Shown piece after piece: positions 1 through 11,981 of a stretch of 64,000 bases of DNA. The position numbers and the translations under genes are program-made. The DNA comes from Antitrichia curtipendula (taxonomy: Eukaryota > Streptophyta > Bryopsida > Hypnales > Leucodontaceae). Location: NCBI GenBank assembly GCA_951230915.1, contig OX579637.1, forward strand, positions 19,778,001 to 19,842,000. Reading direction: 5' to 3'. The number at the start of each line of letters is the position of its first letter. Position 1 is the first letter of the stretch. Below the pieces are notes generated by a model. It had not been told where the DNA came from and ran no database searches. It saw only the letters and a list, made by a program, of their open reading frames with translations.

Positions 1-280
1 GCGTTTAGTGAGTGAAAGAGTGGTGAGATAGAATCGCAGTTGGAAGTGGAAGTGAGGTCGCTGCAATCCGAGTCCGGAAGACTATCAGGATGACGGAAAC
101 TCCAGTCCGGAAACCGACGGTGACCGTCCGGAGTGTCAGTTCGATGATTCCGTTCAATCCGGATCATCATAGGACATTGAAGGAGGATTTAGAGGTCATG
201 GGCTGTATTGGATTCTTACACCGCCCGTGGGACTTGAAGACAAGGTTGTCTATCTGGACGTGACGTGGGCTTTTCATGTA
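1..280. other. TCCGG-rich noncoding segment at the left edge
   Basis: No convincing reading frame is visible. The segment is rich in TCCGGA-type words, like the noncoding tail at 38416-39480, and both contain a short 'gtgagtga...gagtg' stretch. It may be the end of an element related to the one at 36-39 kb. That is inference from composition and short matches only. Confidence 0.25.
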
Positions 281-288
281 CGGATGTC

Positions 289-755
289 ATGACGCGTCCG
301 TCCTGACGCATCCTGACGCGTCACAGCCCGTCGCCGATACTGACGGGACCATCCGGAGCGCGGATGAAATCTGTCCATTCTGCGACGGCAACGGGCTGTC
401 TCTTGGACGGTCATTCCGTCGCCAAATGGACATCCGTCTTTTGGACGGAGAGCCCATCTGTGGACGAAGAGGCCGTCCGCTGGACGGAGAGTCCGTCACT
501 GGACGGTAAGCTGTCCTCTGGACGGAGAGTCCGTCGCTAAACAGTAAGCCCTCCCCTGGACGGAGAGCCCGTCTCTGGACGGAATTCTCGTCTCCAGGAC
601 GGTAATCCGTCCCTTGGATAGCCTCTCCGTCCTCTGGACGAGAAACCGTCCCGTCCCCTGGACCGGAATATCACAGGACGGGACAGTCGCCACTTGGACG
701 GTTTTGTTGGCAAGGCTGCGGGTTTAGGGTCCACCCCATCAGCCGTCACTCCGTC
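289..755. repeat. GGACGG/CCGTCC tandem array 1, upstream of hAT copy A
   Basis: The hexamers GGACGG, CCGTCC and close variants recur every 15-25 bp on both strands. The short open frames across it (both strands) are by-products of this simple sequence. It ends about 260-310 bp before the hAT start codon at 1016. Equivalent arrays precede the kinase-like, RING and second hAT genes. By family knowledge, hAT elements such as maize Ac carry arrays of short ACGG-core motifs that bind transposase, so a similar role is possible but unproven. Confidence 0.8.
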
Positions 756-800
756 TAGCTGGGTTTAGGGTTTTAGGGAGGGCTTCAACGTGTATATTAA
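720..800 (+). promoter_or_regulatory. Telobox pair and TATA box of hAT copy A
   Basis: Two GGGTTTAGGG teloboxes sit at 720-729 and 761-770, followed by TATATTAA at 793-800. The order array, telobox, TATA, gene looks like a plant polymerase II core promoter. The next ATG in a coding frame is at 1016. A possible acceptor (ttttggtgcag) ends near 986, so the leader may contain an intron. Confidence 0.5.
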
Positions 801-1015
801 GGACTTCTGCCTATTCAAGTTTACTTTCCCTTCCTAATTTTGCCTTTCCTGACTTGGTTGGAGTACAACCATTGCGGTAGAGCGAAGTCCATGAAGAGTG
901 TATTGTGGTGGCACTTGTTGTGAGAGCAACAAGTGTTGTTTCCACATCACATTTCAAACAGAATACTAATCTTTTTTTTGGTGCAGGGGCAAGTAGAGGA
1001 GGACAGATAAGAGCA

Positions 1016-4000
1016 ATGGGTGGAGGCAGATCACAGTGGGAACCTTGGTACACACTACGCCCAGATAGAAAAGTTGTTTGCAAGTTTTGCGAAGCTTTGC
1101 TAAGCTATCAAAAGGATCGGTTGCTTTTCCATTTGGAATACAGACGAAATGACACCCTCCTTGGAGTGAGAGCGTGCACTAAAGTCAATGCAGCCGTGAA
1201 GGTAATGTTTTTTAATTGTGGAGGATATATACCTACGGACACTTCGCGTAGAACTGGACGCGACGTGGAAGTGACATCACCATCAACGATACTACCAAAT
1301 GTAGTACGTGGTGAGCAACAACATGATGCTTCAATCTCGGCAAACGATGGAGGAGAAAACACTGGGGGGCAAAGCTCTCAAGTACGATCATTGGAGGCGC
1401 CCAACCCTAGTTTGACCCACAGTCGATCGATGAGGCAACTGTCTCTACAAGAAAGAATGAACACATCAAACAAGCAAGTACTAGACAAGAAGTGGGCTAA
1501 GTTTTTCTACGAAGCCAATATACCATTCAATGTAGTGAGGCATCCTGCTTTTCTGGATGCAGTGAAATCAACATCGGAATCAAGAGTTGGCTACAAACCT
1601 CCAGCGTACCATGCACTTCGTACAAAGCTCATAAAATCTACAAAAGATGAAGTGGCAGCAGTTGTAGTAGAGAAGACGAGGGCACCAATCCACAAGTATG
1701 GCGTTACAATATGCTCTGATGGATGGGACAACGTTACACATCGACCATTGATGAATGTCATGTTGGCATGTACAAATGGAGAGGTATTTCTTGGATCGAT
1801 AGACACAATAGGCGAATGCAAAGATGCTACTTACGTGGCTAATTGCATGGGTGATTTCATTGACGAGGTAGGAGCACAAAACGTGGTACAAGTTTGTATA
1901 GACAATGCAGCCAACATGTTGGCCGCTGGCGCTCTATTACTTCGTAGATTTCGACACATATATTTTCAAGGGTGTTCAGCACATGCACTTGACCTTCTAC
2001 TTGAAGATTGGGGAAAACAAGATTGGATTACAAGTATGGTCAAGAAAGCCAAGTCAATTGTGAAATACATTCGAACGCATCAGATGCCACTTGCAATTAT
2101 TCGACGACATTCTCCTAATCACGTTTTGAAAAACCCGTTCAAACACGCTTTGCAGCCATGTTCCTCATGATCAAATGTTTGGTGGAGGTGAAGGAAGCGG
2201 TAGAATCGACAGTCCACGATCCGCAGTGGAATGAGTACACGCGGAGATTGGCATCCAATCAAAAGCAAAGAAAAGCTAACAATGTGCGACGATATGTGCG
2301 AACGGATGAATTTTGGAGGAAATGTTTGAACTTTGTGCACATAGTGGAGCCCGTGTTGATTGCTCTTTGAGAGTTTGATGGCAAGCACCCGTGCTTGGAC
2401 AAGGCATGGCTCGTGATGAAAAAGGTGGAAAAGCATATTTTATCTTTGGAGGATCCACCATTTTCATTAGAGCGGAGGTATGCAATTTCCGCCACCGATG
2501 ATTTCTACAAGCGCTGGGACATGCTCAGGACAGATTTGCATTACGCTGGGGCTCTATTGAATTCCTTTTTACTTGACGAAGTCTTGCTAATGGATGATGA
2601 TGAGGCAAGAGAAGCCGTATTGAGAGTTTTGCACAAATTGGCTATTGGAGATCAAGCATTTGCTTCAGCTTTGTTTGAGTACCAAGCATTTAGAGATCGG
2701 CGAGGCATTTTCAGTGGACTTCCTGATGTAAACACCTTGAATTTGCAGCCTCACAAATGGTGGGACCTTCTCGGAGCCGGTGCTCGTACACTTGCACCGA
2801 TTGCCAGAAAAATCCTCGCGCAAGTGTGTTCTGCATCGTCCTGTGAACGCAATTGGAGCATGTATTCGTTTGTCCACAACAAATCACGCAATAGATTGAC
2901 ATCAGAGCGTGCTGAGGAATTGGTTTACATTTATACCAATTCCAAGACTCTTAGAGAAAGGGCTGCAGCAAATCCGACAAGGTGGTATACTGAAAACATG
3001 ATGTCAGAGGATTCCATGACAGATGAATCTGATGGTCTAGACCGTGGTTCGGTTCTCTCTGATCCCAATGATGACGATTCAGATGATAGTTCCAATGACG
3101 ACGATGAGACACCGTTTGATAGATTTCGTGGGGCGGGAAGAGTGCATCCTTTAATTGATGCATCCGTATTTGACTTTGAAGAGGGGGATAATAACGACAA
3201 TGACTACGAGGGACATCAAGGAAGTTCACCACGAATGCCACAAACGTGGAATGCTGGGCCAAGTGGGGGCAATACAAATGAGGACGTTGTGACACCAAGA
3301 CCACTAAGTCCAGACCCTATGGATGTACAGGTTGATGCCACAATAGAAAGAGATGGTGTTGACGTTCAAAGAGGACGTGAAGAAGACGTAGTAGTACCAC
3401 CGTCATTGCCCATGAGGACCACCCGCAGAGAAGGGCCCCCTCAAGGTGGAAAAGCACATATGGCCCCTCCAAATTGAGTCTCGGTTGCACAAAGGCAAAT
3501 GCCAATACTGGAAAATCTACAAATCCAAAGTTCATCAAGGCCGTCTAGTTCCGACGTCCGTCCACACAAACCAACTTCGTCGATAGGTACACGATTGGCT
3601 GGTATGGTGTCACAGCGTGCGACTAGAAATACGGCTTCATTGCGGCCACCTATACATGCCAATAATCAAGGGAAGCGTCCACGACCACAAGGTACTACTA
3701 GTGAACGTGTGAGTAGTAGAACGCGTAGAAGGCTGAGGAGGGAAGAAGCGGCTTCCCAACCATTTTTAAGAGAAGTTCAAACAGGAGGACCCAATACAGA
3801 TGGCATTATGGACGCAATGGGCCAACGACCTCTTTGGACGTTGTCTTCTATAGCTCGACCACAACAAAACCGCAATTCTGAGGCCTCCAGCGAAAGTGGT
3901 AGTGCACCATCCAATGATGATGGTGAATCCATTGGTGGTACTATAGGTGAAGATGGTGAGGTTCCAGGAGATAGTGATTACAGGGGGCCGATGCCTCGAC

Positions 4001-4095
4001 AAGGTCCATTCGAAGAAATTGGTGGTAATGAACCAATAGTACAAGAAGCAAATGCAAATACTTCTATGCGCATTCTTAGGCATGGAAGACGTTGA
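1016..4095 (+). pseudogene. hAT-superfamily transposase (BED-like finger, DUF659, hAT dimerisation), copy A, broken
   Basis: The N-terminus has a BED-like zinc finger with CKFC followed by a downstream His (about residues 22-45). A DUF659-type RNase-H core follows, with SDGW near residue 235, then the CIDNA motif and GCSAHALDLLLEDW. The C-terminal part carries the hAT dimerisation signature (WWDLLGAGA, then SCERNWS...NKSRNRL). After that comes a long acidic, Ser/Asp-rich tail. The frame is broken by a one-base frameshift near 2130-2140 (the frame containing TRFAAMF continues) and by TGA at 2368 and 3475. The tail after 3478 stays in frame to 4095. The Arg of the paralogue at 50.3-53.6 kb aligns with the TGA at 2368. 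The start is the ATG beginning MGGGRSQWEPWY, because no upstream in-frame ATG exists. As a mobile-element gene it would cut and paste its own element. It is probably inactive as read. Confidence 0.85.
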
Positions 4096-5134
4096 ATGTT
4101 TTTGAAAAGACAATAGGGTCTTCATGTTTTCAAATGCAATGGTTTTAGAGGCTCAATACCTTGCATATTGAAATCAGCATTAATATGAAATATGACTTTT
4201 GTTCCTTTCATTCTCATGGAATTGTTTACCCCTAAAGTCCTAAAGTCATTACACAAAAAACAACGCAAAACTGTCTTTTCTCTTGCATTTGCTTCAACAT
4301 ACGGAAAAAATGTTTTTTACAACATCTAACCGTAAGATCTTATTTTTCACATGTTTTTTATCACGTGGTAAAAATTTCATGAAGTTTGACCGAATAGATT
4401 GAAAGATATTAGCATTCAAACTTGGAAAAACTAGTATTTTGAGTGCTAGCTTTGCAATTTCAGATTAACTTTCACTGAGTGTGATTTATGGAAAATTGGG
4501 CCTTTGGGGCACTATTGTTTTTGAACAAAAAAAACATAAATAGAAAATGAACTCTTACATATGTTGAAAAATATTAAAATATTATGCTGATTTTCAATAA
4601 AAATATAAATTTGGTTTGATAGTCAAATTTGACTTCAAGCTTTTCTTTGTGGTTGTTTACTAGTTTTGGGCATGAAAAATTAAATAAACAATTGAAATTT
4701 TTTCTAACTAGAAATCTGTATTGATATTTGTACCTCTTGTAAAAAACTAAAAATTTAGAATCTCTTGAATTGTTTTTTCTATTCTTACTTATTTATGGCA
4801 TGAAGTGCAACAAAAATGTTGACAATTACAATTTTGCACAAAAGTAATTGAAATTTCTTGTAGTGATACACAATTCAAAGTTTTTGGTACTAAAGATATA
4901 AGATTTTTGTTTAAAATCAATTTAAATGATAAAGTTAGGGAAGACAAGAAGTTTTTTACAACTCAATATTTAGGTAAAATATGTTTATAACTTTATATAA
5001 ACCAAAATGAGTACAAAATGCATTGAAGCCACAAAGTGTGCTACATTGCTATGGATGTCCTCAAGCCCATACTATAATAACCGCATGTGCTAAGTAAACA
5101 CTAATTTTGCAACTACATGGTAATACACTATTAT
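4096..5134. other. AT-rich 3' flank of hAT copy A, shared with the RING module
   Basis: There is no gene. A stretch around 4340-4430 ('...ttgaccg...gattgaaag.tattagcattc...') matches a stretch around 33385-33450, downstream of the RING gene at 30.7 kb. Both are preceded by 'cctaaagtc' words. The rest is AT-rich noncoding DNA. Confidence 0.45.
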
Positions 5135-6795
5135 CTAATCTTCATTGCGCGCCTGCTCTTCTTGAAGGTCTTGTTCTTTGCAGGCCTCGCGGTAGCAATC
5201 CACGGGTGGTGTCCAAAACGTTGGAGCACCACTTAGACGTTGCACGACTCCAGTCACTAAGCGTCGTTGTAGTGGCTCCACCTTGCATAATTCACCCAAC
5301 ATGGTTTGAAACGTACCAAATGTCGTATGGTCCGGAATCATATCTACATTTCCGCGATCTTTTTTCCATACCTTCATAGCCAATTTCCCTATGGAGTATC
5401 CGTCTGTGTGTATACTAACACATGGTGGCTTAACCCTGCGAGTAGGAGATGATGAAGTTCCTATCTCTCCAATCAATTACATCAACTCAGGAGCCACCCA
5501 CCAACGGTGCGCTCGGGTTGCCTGAAACTTCCTTGGACAATTGAATTGGTAAAGAGAAGAGGTTTCTTCGTTGATGCGGCTACCCATTCCCCAATCACAT
5601 AGACCAATCCACACGGTTCTTCCATCATCATTCGGAAAATGAAGCATAATGTTCTCCGGTGCGATGTCGTTGTGCAATACAGAGCACTGTTGCACTGCAT
5701 CCACAATGCAATCATCGCCCACGCAAGTTCAATGCGCTTGCGTCTATATGCCATGAGTCGTTTGGCTTCTTGCATTGATTGGGGAGTTGCATCGTAAGCC
5801 AACTCCCCAATTTCATCTGGATCTCGGTTCTTCTCATCAAGGGTAAACATGGCGCCGAGAGTACTGCCATTCCACCATTGCGAATAACACTCCATGGTCA
5901 TGTCATTTATAGCAAAGAATTTGATGACCCCTGGATGCTCTCATGGACATACCAATGCCTTGATGGACAACTTCTCCATGGACTTCTTCAATTCATCCAC
6001 GCGCAAGGTTGACTTCCTAGCTAATTCCATATTCTTGGGAATATGTTTTGAATTTTGAACACATACTTTGCGCACCCTCCCATGTCCCCTTTGTTTGCTA
6101 TGGCCAGACAAAGGAACCACCACCACTCTTCTTTCAAGGAAAACCACTCCTCCTGCAGATTGTTGACCAAAGGCCAAGTTCTGACTTCGTTGAAACCATG
6201 GAGCGGAACGGATGTTGCTTGAAGACAATCCACGCACTGCTTCATGCCACCAATACACCTTCTTGTGCAACAAATTCAATGCTTGTTGTCTGGGCACTAC
6301 ACTCTTCTCAAAGCCTTTTATTTTTTCCGCAACTTGGGCAAGGTTGAAGATACACGTTTGCACTTGTGACTCCAACCAATGTTCGAAGCATTCTTTCGTG
6401 CGGTCTTCATGCCACTCGTCCGCGCTCATTGTTGTCCAGAACATGTGGTGGAACTTTTGTTTAATGACATCCACTCCCTGTAATCCGCGTGAGACGTATG
6501 TTGAGTTCAACTGCAAAATCAAATACTGATCAAAAAATTGCAACGCCACTTCATGCAATTTTCGCGTTGCACCCTTGCTTGGCCACTTCTCTGGATTTGT
6601 AGCCTTGTGCCTCCTTCGTTGTTGTTTTTTCCCCTTCGAAGATTCTCCGCCCCCCACAGCAGCTACGGCCCCTTCTGCAGATACGGCCTCTGAAACAGGC
6701 TCTGGTGATTCCGCATCCAGGTCCATAATTGGTGCATCTCCAACACCTGTCCACCAATCATCAACCTTTCTCTTCGAGAAATCGCGACCAGCCAT
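5135..6795 (-). pseudogene. Protein-kinase-like element protein, frameshifted
   Basis: The N-terminal ~180 residues are of unknown type: a basic KGKKQQRRRHK stretch, then a helical Trp-rich segment. The second half shows a protein-kinase fold. YVFKIQ could be the beta-3 Lys strand, and HPGVIKFFAIND fits beta-4/hinge. HNDIAPENIML is the catalytic loop with Asp and Asn kept. LCDWGMG is the DFG position, read as DWG. VAPEL is the APE motif, and DGYSIGKLAMKVW is the helix-F region. The start is the ATG of MAGRDFSKRK. The gene is broken by frameshifts near 6230, 6025 and 5710, and by in-frame stops at 5941-5943 and 5477-5479. It runs convergent with hAT copy A, and both have GGACGG arrays upstream. 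The substrate is unknown. It is a captured or element-borne kinase by inference. Confidence 0.7.
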
Positions 6796-6995
6796 CGTGA
6801 CAGTAACAAATAACAAATAATCAAAATGAAAGGAATTAGGAATTCGGCTTCTACAAAGTGAAAAACCGCCCCCCTTATTCCTCAAACCAGCCTCTACTCA
6901 GCACCCGCGCTCGCAAGCAAGGACTGCAACCAATCCAAGACAAGAGAGCACCGTCAGAGCAGGAGAGACTGTGGCGAAAGTACCCTAAAAATAGT

Positions 6996-7003
6996 CTTAT
7001 ATA
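6996..7003 (-). promoter_or_regulatory. TATA box of the kinase-like gene
   Basis: TATATAAG on the minus strand lies about 200 bp upstream of the ATG at 6795. It falls between the gene and its GGACGG array, as in the sister modules. Confidence 0.45.
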
Positions 7004-7019
7004 CCCATTTCACGTGACC

Positions 7020-7216
7020 GGGGTGAACTGACCCCCTCGCTCGGCCCTCCGGGCCAACCCTGCTTTCTGCACCATTCTTTTTTTGCAAATTATGAATTTA
7101 CATAGACCCCTAATTAGTTCAATCACATCAATAATAACCCTGGATCGGCCGAAAATAGAAGGTTTTTCTTTACATGCACCCCTGGTAAGGCCGAGCGAGG
7201 GGGTCAATCCACTCCA
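7020..7216. mobile_element. Small inverted-repeat element (MITE-like) inside the kinase-gene promoter
   Basis: A perfect 17-bp inverted repeat, GACCCCCTCGCTCGGCC at 7030-7046 and its complement at 7189-7205, extends with mismatches to about 27 bp. It encloses an AT-rich core. It lies between the TATA box and the array. The array-to-ATG distance here is ~420 bp, against 240-310 bp in sister modules, which fits an insertion of about this size. No clear target duplication was seen. Confidence 0.5.
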
Positions 7217-7218
7217 AT

Positions 7219-7775
7219 CATTCACGTTGACGAACAGGCCGTCGGGAGGACGGACAGAGCATCCAGAGCCGTCCAAGGCGTCCAAAGGACGGGAAGGCCG
7301 TCCAGAGGGACAAGCCGTCCAGCCCGCGAACTGGCCGTCGAGAGGACGGGAAGGCCGTCTATGGGGGGAGACCGTCCAGCCTGCGGACTGCTTGGCTTGA
7401 GGACGGGAAGGCCGTCTAGCCCACGGAATAGCCGTCCAGGGGGCCAAGCCGTCCAGCCCACGGACTGGCCGTCGAGAGGACGGGAAGGTCGTCCACGGGG
7501 GGAGACCGTTTGGCCTGTGGATTGCTTGGCCTGAGGACGGGAAGGTCGTCCAGCCCGCGGACTGGCCGTCGAGAGGACGGGAAGGCCGTCCACGGGGGGA
7601 GACCGTCTGGCCTGCGGACTGCTTGGCCTGAGGACAGGAAGGCCGTCCAGCTCGCAGACTAGCCGTCTAGGGGGCCAAGCCGTCTAGCCCGCGAACTGGC
7701 CGTCGAGAGGACGGGAAGACTTTCGAGAGACGGGAAGGCCGTCGAGAGGGCGGGAAGGTCGTCGAACGGGCCATT
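7219..7775. repeat. GGACGG/CCGTCC tandem array 2, upstream of the kinase-like gene
   Basis: Units built on 'gaggacgggaaggccgtcca...' recur at roughly 30-50 bp, with several near-identical longer blocks, e.g. around 7330-7400 and 7480-7620. Long open frames here on both strands are repeat artefacts rich in Arg, Pro, Gly and Ser. It mirrors array 1, so the convergent pair at 1.0-6.8 kb is bracketed by arrays. Confidence 0.8.
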
Positions 7776-8902
7776 CAAAACAGTGCTAGCCGAGTGTAAT
7801 TCATTTCTAATCCTTGTTCGGAGAATTTTTCATTTATGTGGTTTGGCACTCTCGGACTTGTCAGGACATGTGTCCTCCCTCTCAATCGGGCATTAGACTA
7901 CGGTGGCGGGTAGTTTAGGAGTGCTAACTTAATGTTCACATTTGTTTCAATTAGAGGACAAATAAATACCAGGGATGACATTCAAATGCTCAAAACGAGG
8001 TTTACTGCTAATTTAGAATGGAATTCTATTTTGTTGCACGTAAATAATGGAAGAAACATAGAAAAAACCATAGAAGGTCAAATTGAAAACTTCTTAATGT
8101 CGGTCCTAGAATGTTCTATTTGGATGTTCATGTTAACATTTGATTCATTCTAATTGCACCCATTTTCACGAAAGTCGTTGGCATTAGGCAATGTTTTTAT
8201 TACAAAAATCCCAGAATCTCGCAATCCCTTAAAATAATTTATATTCTGTAGGGCTCAAATTTGAATTCAAATGAATTTTATCAATTATATGTAGAACAAT
8301 TTCACCTATGGGATTATTGTATTTTGATTCCATCCTTCCCTGCATGTAAGTGCACCTGACAATTTAGTATTTTGTTGAATTTTAAACATTATCTACACTA
8401 ATATACTCAACTCAAAGTCTCAAACGTACAAACATTCAATAACTTACTAAGCTTGGATCAAATATACAAAGACCAAGACAAAAACCACCCTCTAAATGCT
8501 CCAGTTAAAGGTAGTAAGATTAAAACTCTGAAATGGGTAATTATGAAATAAGTGAAAGACCTTCTAAACAACATATGTCATATGCATATCATTGATTCAA
8601 ATAAAACATTGTTTCGGCTTTCCATTCATACATTACAGAAAAAGAATATAGCCCTATACATCTAAACTTAAGAATGTTTTACCTTCTAAAGATATTGTTA
8701 TGCCGTTTTTTGGTGTCTTCAATATGTTTTATAAAACTTTGATTTTAAATCATTAATCTATTTTTTTCCAATTTAAACTTCAAAGACTACATCTCGATCA
8801 AGTTTTGCACTTGCAATGCCAACTAAAAAAGGAAGAACATTTTTCGTGGTTTCCGGTCCATGCTAGGTTTTGAAGTAAACCCTATAGGCCAATATCCTAA
8901 AT
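7776..8902. other. AT-rich intergenic DNA
   Basis: No supported gene. A 73-codon open frame at 7932-8153 has no recognisable motif or neighbour and is treated as chance. Confidence 0.4.
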
Positions 8903-8933
8903 CCCAAACCCTAAACCCTAAACCCTAAACCCT
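8903..8933. repeat. Interstitial plant-type telomere repeat
   Basis: Four consecutive CCCTAAA-type units occur inside otherwise ordinary AT-rich DNA. This is the plant (Arabidopsis-type) telomere unit. The short length and flanking unique sequence argue for an interstitial copy, not a chromosome end. Confidence 0.8.
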
Positions 8934-9498
8934 CTTCACTGTTGCAATTTTAAGAGTATTTGATGTTCAAGTTTATGTAACTATAGCAAATAAGAGTGGA
9001 TTGGTATAATAAAATTGAAATGCAACATTGAGTACATGAACTTCACATTTTTGTAGTCTCTATATTTTTTTTATGGCTTCTAAATTATAAAGCAACTAGT
9101 GGTGAATTATTATAGTTTTTCATATGGATTGTTTATTAATTGCTTATATGCCACATTTAACTATATTTGGACTTTGAGGGGATTTTTGGACTTTTTTGGG
9201 AAATCTCTCCAGATGAGTACTACCTCCATTGAGTGAGATCACATTGCAATGACAATGAAAGTATGAAGGAAAATATTTCATAGACCGTATCTACCTATCA
9301 TGGAAAGCTCCTTCACAAACATATTTGAGCAATGAAACATGAGGGTAATGTTTACTTGTATAAAGTTAGCATAATCATCTGGAAATTTCTTGATGATTGT
9401 AGAAGAAGTCTTGAATTTTGTGTAAGCAATGAGATTTCATATTCTTACATCTCTACATGATTGGCTAAGTCCTCCAAATGCTTCACAAAACGGAGGAA
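8934..9498. other. AT-rich intergenic DNA
   Basis: No gene seen. One half-site of the 20-bp palindrome family (CTCCAGATG) occurs near 9207-9216. Confidence 0.35.
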
Positions 9499-10195
9499 TT
9501 CCAACATTGAAGATTTCAAGATCATCTGATGGCATTCCATTAAAATTAGAAATTGACATTTCCAACATTGAACTTGGAACTTGGAGATTTTGAGATGTTC
9601 AAATGTGTTCCCCTCCACATTACATATTGAAAATCACAACATTGAACTTGGAAATTGAAGACCTGGAGACCTTCTGATGTCATCCCCTCAATATCACACA
9701 TTCATTTGACAAATCCAACACTGAACTTGGAACTTTGACATCTGGAGAGCTTCTGATATCATCCCCTCAATATCACACATTCATTTGACAATTCCAACAC
9801 CGAACTTGGAACTTGGACATCTAGAGAGTTTCTGATATCATCCCCTCAATATCACACATTCATTTGACAATTCCAACACTGAACTTGGAACTTGGACATC
9901 TGGAGAGCTTCTGATATCATCCCCTCAATAATACACATTCATTTGACAATTCCAACAGTAAACTTGGAACTTGGACATCTGGAGAGCTTCTGATATCATC
10001 CCCTCAATAACACACATTCATTTGACAATTCCAACACTAAACTTGGAACTTGGAGATCTAAAGAGCTTCTGATATCATCCACTCAATATCATACATTCAT
10101 TTGACATTTCCAATAGGGAACTTGGGAATTGGATATCTGGAGACCTTGTGATGTAATCTCTTCAAAATCACACAAATACATACACAATGGTTGTG
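9499..10195. repeat. 79-bp tandem satellite
   Basis: Units start with CTTGGAACTTGG at 9573, 9647, 9726, 9805, 9884, 9963, 10042 and 10121. The period is exactly 79 bp from 9647 onward, with a weaker unit before 9573. Each unit contains GGACATCTGGAGAGCTTC, which holds the CATCTGGA half of the 20-bp palindrome found near neighbouring genes. It is noncoding. Confidence 0.85.
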
Positions 10196-10293
10196 TAATA
10201 AAGAAAGGTGGGGTCAGGACCATTTATTCATTTACATACATGAAAGAGTAGGCATGTGCCATTGAAAACAAAGAAAGCACTTCCTAAGGTTGT

Positions 10294-10780
10294 CTACTTC
10301 AAATCTGCTGGTCGGGTATCACTAATATGTACAAGCGGGGGTATTATAGAATTCTGCTTCTGGTTTAGGGGATCCACATCAATGAACACAAGGGTGCGAT
10401 TTCTAAGCAAATTGCGCATTGCAGTCTTACTAAAGAGATACGTGAAGAGATCGCTTCTATTGGGGTATTTGTCCGAGTCGCACGGTACGTCACACCCTTT
10501 AATAAAAAATAGCAGCTTAATAAAATCCTTTGGAATTATATGAGGAAGGACCTCCTCTAATTTTGAAGTGGTCATATTTGACCAGAGACCAACGGAAGTC
10601 TTTGACACAATACAACCAACAAAATCCCGGAAGGCCTCAAGGTCTTTGTTTGTCGAACATCCGCGACAACACCTTCAATGCACATAAGACCTGTCATTAC
10701 CAAGATCACCACCCTCTGCGAAGACCCACGTCCAACCACAGTTAGTGCAAACGGAAGACCTCCAAGCAACAAGATGCTTA
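10294..10780 (-). pseudogene. Degraded FCP1-like HAD phosphatase fragment
   Basis: In minus-strand frames, VGLWSNMTTSKLEEVLP corresponds to the FCP1/NIF motif II (WSS..). The downstream LVFIDVDP sits where the DDSP motif would be. Upstream, VILVMTGLMCIEG corresponds to motif I (DLNGLL), but its first catalytic Asp is replaced by Val. The pieces lie in two frames around 10600, so a frameshift or unseen intron separates them. It follows the HAD exon of the 11.3-17.6 kb gene on the same strand and may be a decayed duplicate of that domain. Confidence 0.5.
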
Positions 10781-10787
10781 CGTCCAA

Positions 10788-11339
10788 TCAGCTGGAGTCC
10801 TCCAGATGTGGATTACCAAATGGAATTGATTAGAAGGGTGCGTCGCAAAGAGAAGATGACACTTAACCAGAAATTGAGTATTTCTCATTACAAAGCATAA
10901 TACCATCACTTTTAATTCCCAGCTAAGAGAGCACATCACCAATTCAATTCCATTACTATTGTAATTCAAATATTGACAGAAGTGTGCGGTGTTGTTAAAT
11001 GTCCAAAGAAGGATATTAATTAAGGATATTATAGATTAAATTAATCACTGGACTTATCTAATACGCCTACATCTACCCGTGCAATTGAGCAACATGCGCC
11101 TCCATTGCCAAATAAATAAAATTATTGACAGAAATACCACAATACCGCCGTCATCTCAGAGTATAAAATTTTTAAGAGACGATTTAAGAAAAAGTTTGTT
11201 TAGAGAACATACAGAATGATAAAAAATATCATATTTGCTGCACTCAGTAATATCAACAACAGATAATGTACTGTGTCCAAAGTGAAGGCCTCAAAATACA
11301 GCATCTGGAGTGATCCAGATGAACGGCACCCTAACAAAA
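10788..11339. other. Short intergenic stretch with one palindrome copy
   Basis: No gene is seen. A perfect copy of the 20-bp palindrome in the GTGA orientation (CATCTGGAGTGATCCAGATG) sits at 11302-11321, 19 bp past the stop codon of the methylase/HAD gene. Confidence 0.6.
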
Positions 11340-11981
11340 CTAAGTCTTAAGAATGACACCCTTCAAAATGTTAATTACTAGACTGTCCAACCGATCTACC
11401 GGGTTCTGACAACCGAGAAGTGGGTTGGCCTTGACATAAACCGGCACAGCTTCGTTGGACAGAAAAAGACCGTCAAGCCATGGCCGCAGCGTTGTAGGCA
11501 AGAAGTTGTCGCCGACCTGACCAGACCAGGTTGTCGGATGAACCGCGCTGTTAACATCGTTCAATAGGTTTTTAACCGGACTGTCATCAACCAAGAGGAC
11601 ATCTTGTACAAACTTTACTTCACCCATTTCAACCAAAGTTGTCAAGTGCTTCAGAAAGATTGGCTTATTTGGTTCGTCTGGGTCTCTAAACGATGACGGA
11701 GTGCAAGAAAACTGCGAAATAAAAGTCACTCTTGTAGGACCAAAGGTAGTAGACGACAACACCTTCCCCAACAAGGGCCACATCTTCTTCTCGGTCATAC
11801 TGCTCCATAGAATAGAGCCAGTCAAGGAAAAGTGTGAGACCCGGTCTCCGTATGAAGCCTGCCTTACTATTGTGATGACTACGGTGAATAAGAAGTCCGT
11901 TTAGGTCCAGGACCACAACGTATTGCCTTCTAGGTACCTTGCACGATATGGTCGCCTTTGTCAAAGCAGCCGGGGCCGGAT
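11340..11981 (-). CDS. Exon 7: FCP1/NIF-like HAD phosphatase domain
   Basis: Motif I is VVVLDLNGLLIHR, motif II SILWSSMTEKK and motif III VLLVDDSPVKNLLN. Together they match plant FCP1-like HAD proteins, where DLNGLL replaces the DLDETL of classic CTD phosphatases. The Asp at the +2 position is Asn here, so phosphatase activity is uncertain. The frame shifts by one base near 11830, between motifs I and II. The same domain recurs at 41.6-42.4 kb and, decayed, at 10.3-10.8 kb. Confidence 0.7.

Noticed and set aside
7222..7593. Long open frames in the GC-rich arrays (also near 300-750, 29.9-30.4, 53.8-54.2, 58.9-59.4 and 62.4-62.9 kb)
   Set aside because: They exist on both strands and in several phases and consist of repeated Arg/Pro/Gly/Ser words; they are by-products of the GGACGG repeats.
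8903..8933. Chromosome end
   Set aside because: Only four telomere units, with ordinary sequence on both sides.
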